Origin: Eukaryota sp. TZLM1-RC
Lineage: Eukaryota > Metamonada: BaSk clade
Direction of reading: 5' to 3'
Assembly (NCBI GenBank): GCA_040285825.1
Contig: JAUPSS010000008.1
Span: forward strand, 124,001 to 188,000
Length of the DNA stretch: 64,000 nt
The position numbers and the translations under genes were made by a program. This document shows positions 42,035 to 52,500 of the stretch, one piece after another. The notes beneath the pieces were generated by a model, which saw only the letters and a program-made list of their open reading frames with translations, was not told the DNA's origin and ran no database searches. How positions within the stretch are numbered: position 1 is the stretch's first letter; every line of letters starts with the position of its first letter.

Positions 42035-43130
42035 CAAATGTGTCTATTTATCAGTTTGTGCACATTTCATTGTTTTGTGGATGTAAGGAATTGAAAATAA
42101 ATCAAATTTTTAAATTAACTGAAACTGAGAAATCAATCATTTCTGATTGTCTGCACCTTCCGTTTTCAGTAAGGTTTATGCAGTCATGGACACGTGCCTG
42201 CTCCTTTCATCAGTTCTTTGAGCGGCCAGTGTGTGATTACATTGATGGACAGCTGACCAGAGTTTCCTGAAGACAGCCATTTTCTGACTCAGCATCAATT
42301 CTGAATCCATTGTCTTGACTTTGTGGCGGTCTCTAAGCCAAAAGTCAGACATCCATTCAACAGACCTAGCAAAGGCCATGTGTATGAGAAGCTCGAGCAA
42401 ATCTCTACACCATGACCGATTGCTGTCTTGTTCTTGTCAAGAACAGGTCGTAATCATGCACTTCCCACTAGGTGGCCTCTACAACAACTAGTGGATGCAA
42501 TGTGTTTGCCAGCAGCTTTTTGCTGATGGTTTTGTGTCGTGGAAGGTTAATTTCTTTCGCTCGTTTGCAATAGGTCATAACTGCCCTGCACCAGCCACTT
42601 ATGCTGGCTCTGTACTTCACAACAACGCCAACTTTCGGGAACCTCTTCTTTCTTGGTTCAACACACACCATACCATGGCTCTCACTCTGTTTAACTTCTT
42701 GGTTGGTGATCCTCAAAGATACAACACTCTTCTTTCTTCCCGAAGAGTGACTCTTATTCAAGAAAATAGTAGCTACAACTTTCGTTGCGGCTTAACATTC
42801 AAAAACCATCTGGAGCAAGCCTTCCACATACCTTTAGACGACATAGACTCACTCCCATCACTAATTTGAAACCTGCTTTTGTCCCTTTTCCTAATGGGTT
42901 GTCAACCATTTTATCTCCAAAAACACATCATCAACAATTTTGAAAAACCCTTATTTATTTTTTAAAACAAAAGCTCATGACTACACCATGTCTTCTAATG
43001 GTGATAGTATCCGTAAAACTTTTAAACCGCACCCCAAAGCAACACGAGTGAGATTGTCCGGAGAAGCCTTGGCTGATAAGAGAACGGTCAAGACCTCGCC
43101 AGAAAGCAAAAGCTACTGAGTGACAGGCAC
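42035..43130 (+). repeat. Dispersed repeat Q, copy 1, with degenerate unknown ORF
   Basis: Matches 62563-63800 over its whole length, with deletions of about 60 bp (near 42265) and 75 bp (near 43090) relative to copy 2. It has less AT bias than its surroundings. Readable frames include FADGFVSWKVNFFRSFAIGHNCPAPATY (from 42495) through FNTHHTMALTLFNFLVGDPQRYNTLLSS to LEQAFHIPLDDIDSLPSLI, ending at TGA 42869. The earlier part is broken by frameshifts. No family recognised; it is probably a decayed mobile-element or multigene protein. Confidence 0.6.
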
Positions 43131-43147
43131 CTGATGATGAAACGTAA

Positions 43148-43480
43148 ATGGTGTTCTGTGCCATCGACCCCAACCACTCAAATCTATGTAATTCCAGCAT
43201 TGGAACATGTTCAGGGCCCACCCTATCCAATATCTTTTCGGCACCAAAGCGACGAAAAATTCATCACTCCGCCTCAATGACCCACAAATCAATAGATGAT
43301 TATGACGTGCAGAAATTGAACCATTATCTGCTTGAAATATCAAGTATCGGTGACTATAAGGATTGTGAAGGTAATAACGTAAGACAAACATTGCTAAAGC
43401 AGCAAATATATCTGAGTGCTCGAGATGCATTGAGGAGAAACACATTTGTTAGTCAGGGAAATTTACTCATATTTTACGAT
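43148..43480 (+). CDS. Unrecognised ORF between repeat Q and a LINE
   Basis: The frame opens at 43148 and reads SIDDYDVQKLNHYLLEISSIGDYKDCEGNNVRQTLLKQQIYLSARDALRR before it merges out of frame into LINE sequence near 43484. It is highly charged and predicted helical, possibly a truncated host exon. Low confidence. Confidence 0.2.
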
Positions 43481-43483
43481 CAA

Positions 43484-44665
43484 CATCACCATCTATTTCT
43501 CTCGAATTTTGCAGAATTTTTAATGAATTAAGAACAAAATTTTTGGCTAATTTGCTCGATATTGATTCTTCTTTTTTACGTACTCATATTTTTTGTAGCA
43601 CAGAATTGGGAGGCCCGGATTTTCACAAATCAAAAAATTTATGTAAAGCCGCATTCATCGGTGGAGGCAAAAATTTCGTTTTTGAATTTTTGAAACGTTT
43701 TCCTGAAAACCAACATTTAATAGAATGTTGTGTTAGTGACTATTTAGTGTCCTTGCAGAGTGAAATTGAATGAAAAGAATCCCGTTTTTGCAAACTTTTT
43801 AATTGACCTTAAGGAAAGTAGCTCAAGTTGTCTTATTTCCCAGATTCCAAATGTATTTGGTCTATTATTAAAGGATCATCAATGGACAACTGCCTTCAGG
43901 ATGAGGTGTTTTCTGTGGCCATGTAGTGTGCCAAATGATTTAATTTGTCGTTGTGGTCAGCTCATTAATCTGAATCATTTATTTAATTGCAAATTTAATA
44001 TTACATATCGCTCAGTTGTTCACGATGCTGTTAGAGACCAACTTTACGCTATCTACAAAAGTCATCACATTGAAGCTTTTGTTGAACCACTTGTGCGAAG
44101 GTTGTCATCTGAAAATGAAGATGAAAATACTTTTGGGAAACGCCGTGCTGATTTAATTACCCCTGGGTCTGATGGTGTTATTAAAGTTGTTGATGTTGTC
44201 ACTGTTGATGTTTGTCAAGACTCAGCAATTGATTTTGCTAAAAGAGATGAAACCCCACTTTGCTTTGCTGAAAAGAGCAAAATCAAAAAGTACAATGAAC
44301 CCTTATCACAGCTAGGACGTGTTGAGCATGTCAAGTATCAGTTGGTTCCATTTGCGGTTTCTCTTTTTGGTAACATTGGAATATCTGGCATTAAATTTCT
44401 TGAAGGTTTCAGAAGTTTAATAAAAGAAAGAGCAGGAAAAGAATTGAACTTCAATTTCTGGCACAATAGAATTGTTTTTAGTATTCTTAAAGCAATTCCA
44501 GAAATGTTGACCAAAGCACTGTTACAATTAGCAATAGAGTATGAAAATCGCACGCTTAAAAGTTTTGATGATGTTGATGCGTGTTTTGAGGATATTGAGT
44601 TCTAGTTTTTGTTTAATGTTTTGTTAGCGTTGAAAATAAATTTCAATTTATAAAAAAGAAACACA
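43484..44665 (+). mobile_element. 5'-truncated RLE retrotransposon (Lf2)
   Basis: Starts at STSPSISLEFCRIFNELRT. A first frame to 43773 (LDIDSSFLRTHIFCSTELGGPDFHKSK) is followed by a roughly 50-residue deletion and a second, intact 281-codon frame to the TAG at 44603. That frame carries FRMRCFLWPCSVPNDLICRCGQ, the endonuclease core KRRADLITPGSDGVIKVVDVVTVDVC and the end ACFEDIEF. The 3' UTR ends near 44665, exactly where the Fanzor-like frame starts, in the same orientation. Confidence 0.88.
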
Positions 44666-45128
44666 TTTGACTTCTTTAAAAGAAAACAAAAAAGACAGCT
44701 CAATTATCAACAAAGTGAAAAAATTTGCAGACGGTCGAGAAGTAAAGGTGTGGTACGGCAATGGAGGTGGTGGTACATCACGTCAAAAAGTGAAAACTCC
44801 ACGTAGGGCGTTTCTCAAGTTGTTACAATGTTCATTTGTTAATGTGAAGATCGGAGATGAATATATGACATCTGCAAAGGTGAACTGCTGCAAGATGCTA
44901 CACCAAAAGATCTATCGAGAAGTAGAAAGTGAAGTTAAAGTTCACAACGCCTATTTCAGTTGTCCGGAATGTAATCAAGTATGGTCTAGAGACATTTCTA
45001 CATCACTAAATCAGCTAAAAAATGCAATTAGTGAGCACTACTATGGAACAAGACCAGAAGCGTTCCAGACCACAAAGAAACTACCTTCAAAGCTACATAT
45101 TGTTCTAGAGGAGAAATGGGCTCACTGA
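44665..45128 (+). pseudogene. Fanzor/TnpB-like RuvC nuclease C-terminal domain (copy 2)
   Basis: An uninterrupted frame of about 153 codons. It reads KKFADGREVKVWYGNGGGGTSRQ, VKTPRRAFLKLLQ, IGDEYMTSAKVNCCK, then FSCPECNQVW and SRDISTSLNQL, followed by EHYYGTRPEAF. DEY-x-TS-x4-C, a second C-x2-C and RD-x2-(A/S)-x2-N are the RuvC-II/zinc-ribbon/RuvC-III landmarks of TnpB and Fanzor proteins. The first zinc pair is CC rather than C-x2-C. RuvC-I and the recognition lobe are absent because an Lf2 LINE abuts upstream. It is the cleanest of the three related copies. Confidence 0.68.
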
Positions 45129-45170
45129 GATTGGTGGCCAATTATCCGAAGATTCTAGAACATCTGTGAA

Positions 45171-45250
45171 CGATCTCACCAAGAATGAAAGTTCTTGGAA
45201 TAAGATTGAATGATGCTTGATGAAAGTATGCATTTCAATTGAAAACCACA
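45171..45250 (-). repeat. 80-bp hairpin element X, copy 1
   Basis: Inverted relative to 61081-61160, with about 77 of 80 bases identical. It contains CCAAGAA...TTCTTGG, a perfect 7-bp hairpin. It lies 43 bp after the Fanzor-like frame and 13 bp before the V-ATPase start codon. Confidence 0.9.
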
Positions 45251-45262
45251 GATAGTACATAC

Positions 45263-45796
45263 ATGTCCTCCATGTTGTCGCCTGTGGATGTGTATCTTCC
45301 TGATCTTTTTCCATGCGAGAAGTCAATCCTTCGCTTTATTTCTCCATTTGCTTTTGCAAACATCGGGATAGCTCTTTGTATATTCTTGTCTGTGCTAGGT
45401 GCTTCTACAGGTATTGTCATGACTGGAGTTTCCCTCTTAGGTGCTGGTATAAAGAACCCCAGAGTTCGATCTCGCAACCTTATCAGCATTATATTCTGTG
45501 AAGCTGTTGCCATCTTTGGTGTAATCATTGGCATTCTTTTCATTAATAAAGAAGAGTTTGCTGATGAAATGGATTGTTACTCTGTGGTGACCACGTCCTA
45601 TGCTATTTTCTTTGGTTGCTTGACGGCAGGCCTAACCAACCTTGTATGTGGGATTGCGATTGGTAAGGTGGGGAGTTCGTGTGTTGTTGCTGATGCTTTT
45701 AATGAACAGTTATTCGTCAAGGTGTTCATTGTGGAAGTTTTTGCTTCAGCATTTAGTATTTTTGGCTTTATTGTGAGTGGTATGATCTTTGTCTAA
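45263..45796 (+). CDS. ATP6V0B: V-type H+-ATPase 21-kDa proteolipid (c'' subunit)
   Basis: 177 residues, four membrane helices. It is part of the rotating proteolipid ring of the V0 sector, which carries protons across endomembranes. Typical stretches are ISPFAFANIGIALCIFLSVLGASTGIVMTG, GAGIKNPRVRSRNLISIIFCEAVAIFGVIIGIL (with the conserved ring Glu), LTAGLTNLVCGIAIGKVG and EVFASAFSIFGFIVSGMI. The first ATG at 45263 is chosen; the frame extends upstream only through a TTG into repeat X. Yeast Vma16 has an extra N-terminal helix that is not seen here. Convergent with the augmin-like gene, 96 bp apart. Confidence 0.93.
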   Translation: MSSMLSPVDVYLPDLFPCEKSILRFISPFAFANIGIALCIFLSVLGASTGIVMTGVSLLGAGIKNPRVRSRNLISIIFCEAVAIFGVIIGILFINKEEFADEMDCYSVVTTSYAIFFGCLTAGLTNLVCGIAIGKVGSSCVVADAFNEQLFVKVFIVEVFASAFSIFGFIVSGMIFV

Positions 45797-45892
45797 TTAA
45801 CTCTAGTAATGCAAGGGAGTAAATTTAGGTTTAGCTAAAATCAAAAATTAAACAATTGTACGTAGCTTCATTAATTTATAATTGGTTTTAAT

Positions 45893-46863
45893 TCAAAGTT
45901 GAGATAGCGCCCAATTCAATTCATCTTTTTTGGAAAGTAATCGAGAATAATCAGCCACGATTTGATTGTATTGATCACCAGTGCGGCTATAAAGTGATAA
46001 ATCAGTGACTACTGATTTGAGTTCAATATCTAAAGACTCCAAAATGGTGAGAATTTCAGATCTAATGCAAGAAAGAGCCTGAATGGCATCAGTATCATAC
46101 GTTTCGAGTAAATATTGATATTTTAAAAGTTTCATCTTGGCCAAAACTGCATTGCTCCTATTCTTTAATTTGGACAAGTTTGAAGTAAATAATTCATCAT
46201 TATTGTTGCTAATTGTGGTTTTAATGTTCGACATTACAAATAAAGAAGATATAATACATGTAAATAATTTGTTGAATTGAGAAAAAGAGCGTTGGCTCAG
46301 AGTCTTTAATTCATTAATAGTATCTACTAGCTTGTTTTTCATGACATTGATGGTCCAAAGGGAGTGTTGAAGTTCTGATGGTTCAACAAAGGAAACAATG
46401 TCATCATGCATTAACAACAACTCATTCTCAACTAGTTTTCTGATCTCGTGAGCTTGCTGCACAGAAAATAGTGGCTTTGTCGAACTGTGGAAGTGTTGGT
46501 GACGTAAGAAATTGACGAGGTAATCTGCTACAGATGAATGTAGTTCAGAAGCAGGATCAAGCTTTTCAAAAATTCGCAATAGACAGTGGTAGATTATAGT
46601 CTGCTCTAGAAAAGAACTCCTTGAGGAAGAAAGAGTCGAATTCTCACTAATGTCTTTGAACGATCGAGGTAGACAAGAAAGGGGATGGTAATGTTTAGAA
46701 AAAAGGCACCTCACTAGTTGTGAGGCATGAGGGAACATTGAATCTGGAAACTCAATAAAAACTCCAATAACAAATTTTAATTGTTTTGATTCTTTTTTAA
46801 AATCATCCAGTGTTGTTAAACAAGGAAATACCTCAGCACTCTCTTTATTTTGTCTGGTCGTTC
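45893..46863 (-). CDS. Probable augmin (HAUS) subunit 4, 5' end lost at a LINE boundary
   Basis: From the Met at 46738 there are 281 residues, largely helical. The C-terminal part, DLSLYSRTGDQYNQIVADYSRLLSKKDELNWALSQL, resembles the end of HAUS4/AUG4, where a D/E-Y-x2-L segment is followed by (N/K)-x-WAL. Augmin recruits gamma-tubulin to existing microtubules. The frame is open for about 40 codons upstream of 46738 without a Met (to 46863), reading SAEVFPCLTTLDDFKKESKQLKFVIGVFIEFPDS. It ends where an oppositely oriented Lf1 LINE fragment starts. The true 5' exon is either displaced or separated by an intron. The family call is moderate. Confidence 0.45.
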
Positions 46864-46869
46864 ATTTCA

Positions 46870-47212
46870 ATTTTAAAAGACATAGAAGACGCTAATGCTG
46901 ATAGAAACATACAACTTGTGGTTATTGCTTTTTCATTTCTTATAAACGGAAGACTATCAGCAGAAGTTGGCAATTCGTTTGAATGAATTGCAAAAAATTG
47001 TTGAAGAAAAGACAATGAAGAAACTTGATATCTGTCTATGACGCTCTCGGATTCACACCCCAAAATTAATAGATTTCCATGATTTTTCCATTGAGTAAAA
47101 CAAGCAGGGGCGAGAAAACAAGCAGATCAGGATTCTACAGAGGAAATATGGTTTAATGTGTTTCGTCCTATTAGTTCTGAGTTTTTTGATTAAGTTTTGG
47201 TGCTCAATAAAA
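46870..47212 (+). mobile_element. 3' end of an Lf1 LINE, heavily mutated
   Basis: Plus-strand KDIEDANADRNIQLVVIAFSFLINGRLSAE, then stops and frame breaks, and the 3' UTR CGTCCTATTAGTTCTGAG...GTGCTCAATAAAA shared with 487-545 and 26139-26296. Confidence 0.8.
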
Positions 47213-47888
47213 TATAAATCTTGTTCACAATGTATATTGTTACTACCATGCAAATCTGTTAATTTTTATGGATCATTGATGGTGAGTATCCATTGGATTT
47301 CAGCCCAATATTATGGACCAATAAATACAAATATAAACAACAAAAAAACCACTTAACATGACTTGAGAAAAGTATTTATAGTGAATGAGATTGAAAATTT
47401 TAAAGTTCCTTTGAACAACAAAACTTGAAAAAATTTGATGTACATCGACCGTTTGAGATATGGGACTCCCCTATTTGCACGAATATCAACTAATGGTTTC
47501 CATAGACCTCCATTACTGTATTTTCAGTAATGTTTGCAAATTTTGAGAATAATTTGAGCTTAAATTATGAAACACATAGCAATCATTTCTTAAGGGCAAT
47601 TTTGACTCAGAAGATCTGTTGATAGAAATGGACAAACTCGATAGAAATTGTTTTAATCAAATGTTACCGTCCCATTCAAGCAACAGAAGAAAGTGATTGG
47701 AAATATATTTCGGTTTTCCAATGTCAAGAAATAAAGAGATATATAGTTTTACTTAATTTTTACTTTTTTTTAATTAAGGAACAAATATTATATTTTATAT
47801 CATTTCAAATAACAGAAAACTAAAAATTTTGTTAATTATCCCAAACACAATTATTCTGATTATCTTTTTCCAAATAAAAGCTTTTTGT
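47213..47888. other. AT-rich stretch with no supported gene
   Basis: No frame above 66 codons, no motif and no shared repeat seen. Confidence 0.5.
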
Positions 47889-48240
47889 TATTTAATATGT
47901 TTTATTAAAAACATATAAATCAACATCTAAATAATTTATTTCTCTCAAAACAAAAACACTAGATGAACTCTCTCATAGTGAGATTCAAGAGAAAGCAAAG
48001 CATCAGAAACCATCTTCAACATCCCCTTACAAATTGAAAACACAATTCTATTATGCCAAAATAATCTGTTGGAATTTCTGTTAGTTCTTCTTTTTACAAT
48101 CATTTCAAAATCTGCCAAAAAACGCATAGCCGTTGGAGCAAGTGAACCAAAAAGAGAAAATACAAATGGATACAAATTGTATTTTGCATGCTGTTGACTG
48201 GCCAATTTGGACAAAGGTTCATTGTATTTAACCAAATAAA
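47889..48240 (-). mobile_element. 3' fragment of an RLE retrotransposon (Lf5)
   Basis: Minus-strand KYNEPLSKLASQQHAKYNLYPFVFSLFGSLAPTAMRFL and FWHNRIVFSICKGMLKMVSDALLSLESH match the end of the 23937-25790 copy. It is truncated within the endonuclease domain. Confidence 0.82.
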
Positions 48241-48729
48241 AACTGCCAGAGTTATTTCTATAACCAACCATTTCTTTGATAGTTGGCTTCCTTCATCGAT
48301 GAAGAAACATAGGACACAAGTTCAATAAACACACATTTTAGTTTGAATTTAAGATCACCTTTGCAACAGACACTAAATCCGATCTGGGCTTTCATCTGAC
48401 TAATAGAAATTTGGATAAAATCCATTGTTTTGTCGTCACTAAAATGGATTGAATGGATTACAGTGAGTTCTCTATATCTTCTCGGTCTTGGGAAACCAAG
48501 CAAAATCGAGAACTTATAGAAAGGTAAAAGTTATCCAATTTCTTGATTACAATCATTACACCAATTTAAATTACAAGTTTATTTAATATCAATAACTTCA
48601 CATGTAATTTCATTCAACTCGGATGTTAGAAGGTTTATCAACGATATTTGTTTCTTTTTCTTTAGTCTAATTGTTTCTAACTCACTTTCTACTTCATTCA
48701 GAATAGAAGGATGTTAGTAAGGAGTGAGG
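48241..48729. other. No supported gene
   Basis: One minus-strand frame of 81 codons (48258-48503) with no recognisable motif. Confidence 0.4.
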
Positions 48730-49223
48730 ATGTTTGTGGTCAAAATTGTGCAACAGTTGTCAAATTGTGATGTTGTTGTGCCCTCGTTTGATGATGTCTT
48801 GAATGTTGTGATGTCGTAACAGTGGATGTTTGCAAGAAAAATGCCTTGAGAAATGCACAATCCGAAGTATCTCCCCTTGATGACTCCGAATTGTGCAAAC
48901 GAAAAAAATATGCAAATCCTTTGAAAGAATTGAAACATGTTCGCCATGTAGATTACCAAATTTGCCCATTTGCTATATCGTTGTATGGTCGTCTTGGATA
49001 AACTGCTATGAATTTTATTGATGATTTTGAAAACCTTGTAAAAAGAAGAATGAATAAGCGTTTTGATCGTCGTTTGTGGTTAAATCGTATTGTTTTTACT
49101 ATTTACAAAACAATTCCTAAAATGATTTCGAAAGCTTTGATGTCTGTCAGTGCACATTACGAAGACATTGCTGCTGTACGGTTTGATGGTATGAAAGGTT
49201 GTTTTGAAGATATTGACTTTTAG
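48730..49223 (+). mobile_element. 3' fragment of an RLE retrotransposon (Lf7)
   Basis: Plus-strand VVTVDVCKKNALRNAQSEVSPL, then KKYANPLKELKHVRHVDYQICPFAISLYGRLG, a stop, and a 71-codon frame FIDDFENLVKRRMNKRFDRRLWLNRIVFTIYKTIPKM ending KGCFEDIDF. It aligns with other RLE C-termini but is distinct from the six other families in the window. Confidence 0.8.
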
Positions 49224-49591
49224 ACTGTGGTTTAAAACATAAATTAATATACACCAAAAAAATTGTGTATATCATAAGTTTCGATAATCTGCAGCGCATT
49301 GTATGCTTCTATTCTGCAAACTCTTAATCTAGACTCATCTTCTTCATGATGAATTTTCAGCATTCTAGATGATGAGTATTGACTGTTTGACACCTATCTC
49401 TAATGGTTTGCGTTTTCGTGTTTGTGACAAGAAAAAACGAGAATTTATTGAGAGAGAAATTATATAGCGAGAAAATATAGAGAGGTTATTGTAGAAAATT
49501 GTTTTTTAGAAATTGTTCTGCGTTCCAACATCCTCCATTGCATTGTCTTTTAAAGTCATGAATTAATGTGGAATTAAACATTTTTATTGCT
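49224..49591. other. Spacer between Lf7 LINE and subtilase 3' end
   Basis: AT-rich, no frame or shared repeat seen. Confidence 0.5.
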
Positions 49592-52500
49592 CTACATAAA
49601 CAAAAATCCCACCCCAACTAATCCAATTATTAGAAATAAAACACTCAAGCTATGACCGAGAGCACTACTGCACTCAGAAGAGATGCTCAAATCATCGATA
49701 AGATACACTTCATCGTTCGACATTTTAAATTCAATTCTATTAGTCATTGTTGAATTAGACAACCAACTAAATCTACCCTTGCGAAGGGAAACATCACCAG
49801 GTCTACAGGAAGCAACCTCCTCACCCGTAACAAAGGCTTGAGACAAAACTTCTTGATCATTAATAACCAACAGTCTAAGTGAAGAATTTGAATGTTGGGC
49901 TTCGTAAATAAAACTAACATTGAATTCAAAAGCAAAATAATTTAAATGCAAAACAATTTCATGACCCTTTTCTTCTTCATTTCCAGCACTGATGGTTCCC
50001 AATCTTCTGTCTTGTAATTCATCAGTTTCAACACACAGTTTACTAAGTTCATTTGAGACAACCATTATCCCAGCCAAAGAACTATCAACTGATCGAGCCC
50101 GTATTCTATTCACAGGACCTCCAAAAGTAATGTTGGTACTGTCTAACACCGCACGTGAAGGCGTAGGATCACCATTAGACGTAAAATCAAAAGAGATCAC
50201 GTAGGGATCAAGGTCGAAAATTTCATCTTGACAATCAATGTTTGAACAGTAACCGCCTGAAAACCCTCGGCTACAATCACAGCTTCCGTCAGTTAGATTT
50301 CCTACTCCAAAACAATCAAAATTGGGAAATATTGTTTCATTTGAAGTAGCGTAATAATATAGTTCAAAACCAGACCGTTCAAGGCTTCCATCACTGGAAA
50401 ACTCAATAAAAACTGTATTGGAAGACGAAACAATAGGAGGTGAAACACCTTGACCTGACAGCAAGGCAATGCGTGGTGAATCACGTGAATTACCATCATA
50501 AATAGCAACAAAATCAAACCCTTCTTCTGTATCAAGTTTTGAAAACTCAATTACTATTCTATAATCTTGAGGAACATTTGGAGAAATGATCCACCCGCAA
50601 TTCATGTTACTAAGATAGGTACCTAGTCCTTCAGGCCCTGAATGGTCTGAAATAGTAAAGTTTAAAGCTTCAAGAGTGACAACATCTCGGCAGAAACCAA
50701 TCGAACAATCAAATTGGGAATCAAACCCTGGATGGCAGTCACATTGATTGCCTTCACAGACACCGGAATTACAACTGTTATGGCAGTTTGATAATTCACA
50801 AGCAAATCCTGTGTACCCTTCATTACATTGACAAAGACCATTAGAGCCACAACTGCCATGATTTGAACAATTCAACGGACATTGTGAAAGAAAATCTTCA
50901 ACAATTGGATCATTGGTATTGACAACTTCACCTTTGAAACCAGTAAAGGCAAGAGCGAAAGGTTGGGGCTGAACAGCTAGTCTTGAAGCAAAAACTCTCA
51001 ATCTGTAAACTCCAACGGTGGCGGAAGGAACTACAATTTCTTGGTTATTTAGGACATCATGATAATGCCCCATATTGCCGTAATAAAGATTGTAATCAGG
51101 GTCAACAACAATCAAATCAAGGTCATTAACTAACGTGAAAGTTGCCGACAGCGAGGCAGGGGGATCTACCCAAGTTAAAGCTACTTTAATGGGAAAATCT
51201 TGATTAACTTCATCCATTCGAATAAAATAGTCCAAGCCAACTCCACTTGAACTAAAAGAATGATTTGAATCAACAACCCATAAGAAATGACTATTGCTCA
51301 AAGGCAAAGATCTCGTAAGATTCAACCTTCCATTACCTTGAGCTGAAGAAGGGATGGAAGGAATGTTTATCATATCAGCATCTTGGTCTACATTAACACT
51401 TCCAATGACCAAAACAGACTTAATCAGAGCAGAAGAAGGTGAAAAGGAAGTTTCATTATAAAGCCCCTTGATAAAGTATTGTCTGCAGATAACAGCAGCT
51501 CCAGCTACCAAGGGAGTAGCCATTGAAGTCCCTTGGAAGTACACTGGACCAGAACAATGGTCAGAAGAAGTATCAAGACTTTGAGCTGACCCGAGGGGAC
51601 CACCAATACCTAATATATCTGGTTTAATTCTTAAATCAAGTGTAGGACCTTTACTTGAATAAGTAGCAAGGTTTTCATAGCTAAATCTGAAAGGACTTTG
51701 CTTCATTCTGTCATAATCACCACAACAAGTGTTACCAGCACAACAAGCTTCCAAATGTCCTTCTGTCGATGTACCAGTAGCACCTACAGTCAAAACATTC
51801 TTTGCATTAGCGGGCGCACCCAAGGTATTGTAACCAGATCTACCTTCATTTCCAGCAGCAAACACAGCTAAGAAATCCTTGTGATCCCAGGCAAAGGAGT
51901 CTGCATCTCTTGAGTGGCTAGTGTAAAGGGGTGCGGTCGTGCCCCACGAATTACTGTAAACCTTGACATTTACTTCTTCATAATGTGAAAGGAACAAATT
52001 ATTATAAAGATCACTAGGATCTACTAACAATGATCCTCTTGCAATGTCTGTAAATGCAATCTTAGCACCAAAAGCAATTCCATTGTGATCATTAGATTCA
52101 TTAAAAGGACTCGAATCTCCAGCTAGGGTCCCACCAACGTGGGTTCCATGGCCATCTGGATTATCTTCGTCATCACCTAATGTTCTATAGGTAACTACTT
52201 TCCGATGATTGGTATTGATTGAGTCGAAAGGAAACTGGTGATGATCATCCCTGAAATAGCATGAATGACGGTCTAATCCTGTATCAGACACTCCAACAAC
52301 TTCACCTTCCCCATTCAAACCTGATTGGTAAAACTTGGTTAGGTCATCACTTGAACCGAAAGAAAGGACCGTTCCTTGGTTGTTGTTGGTGAAGAGGGTG
52401 GGCGAAAGCTCCAGCCAGTGAACAAAAGAGTTTTTGGAGAGAGAATCAATGGTGGAAGAGAGATGTTTGGTTAGGGTCTGGACAGTGAGTCTATCACGTG

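Noticed and set aside
45239-45262. V-ATPase c'' start at the upstream TTG
   Set aside because: A non-ATG start within a repeat element is unnecessary because an ATG follows at 45263 before the conserved part.
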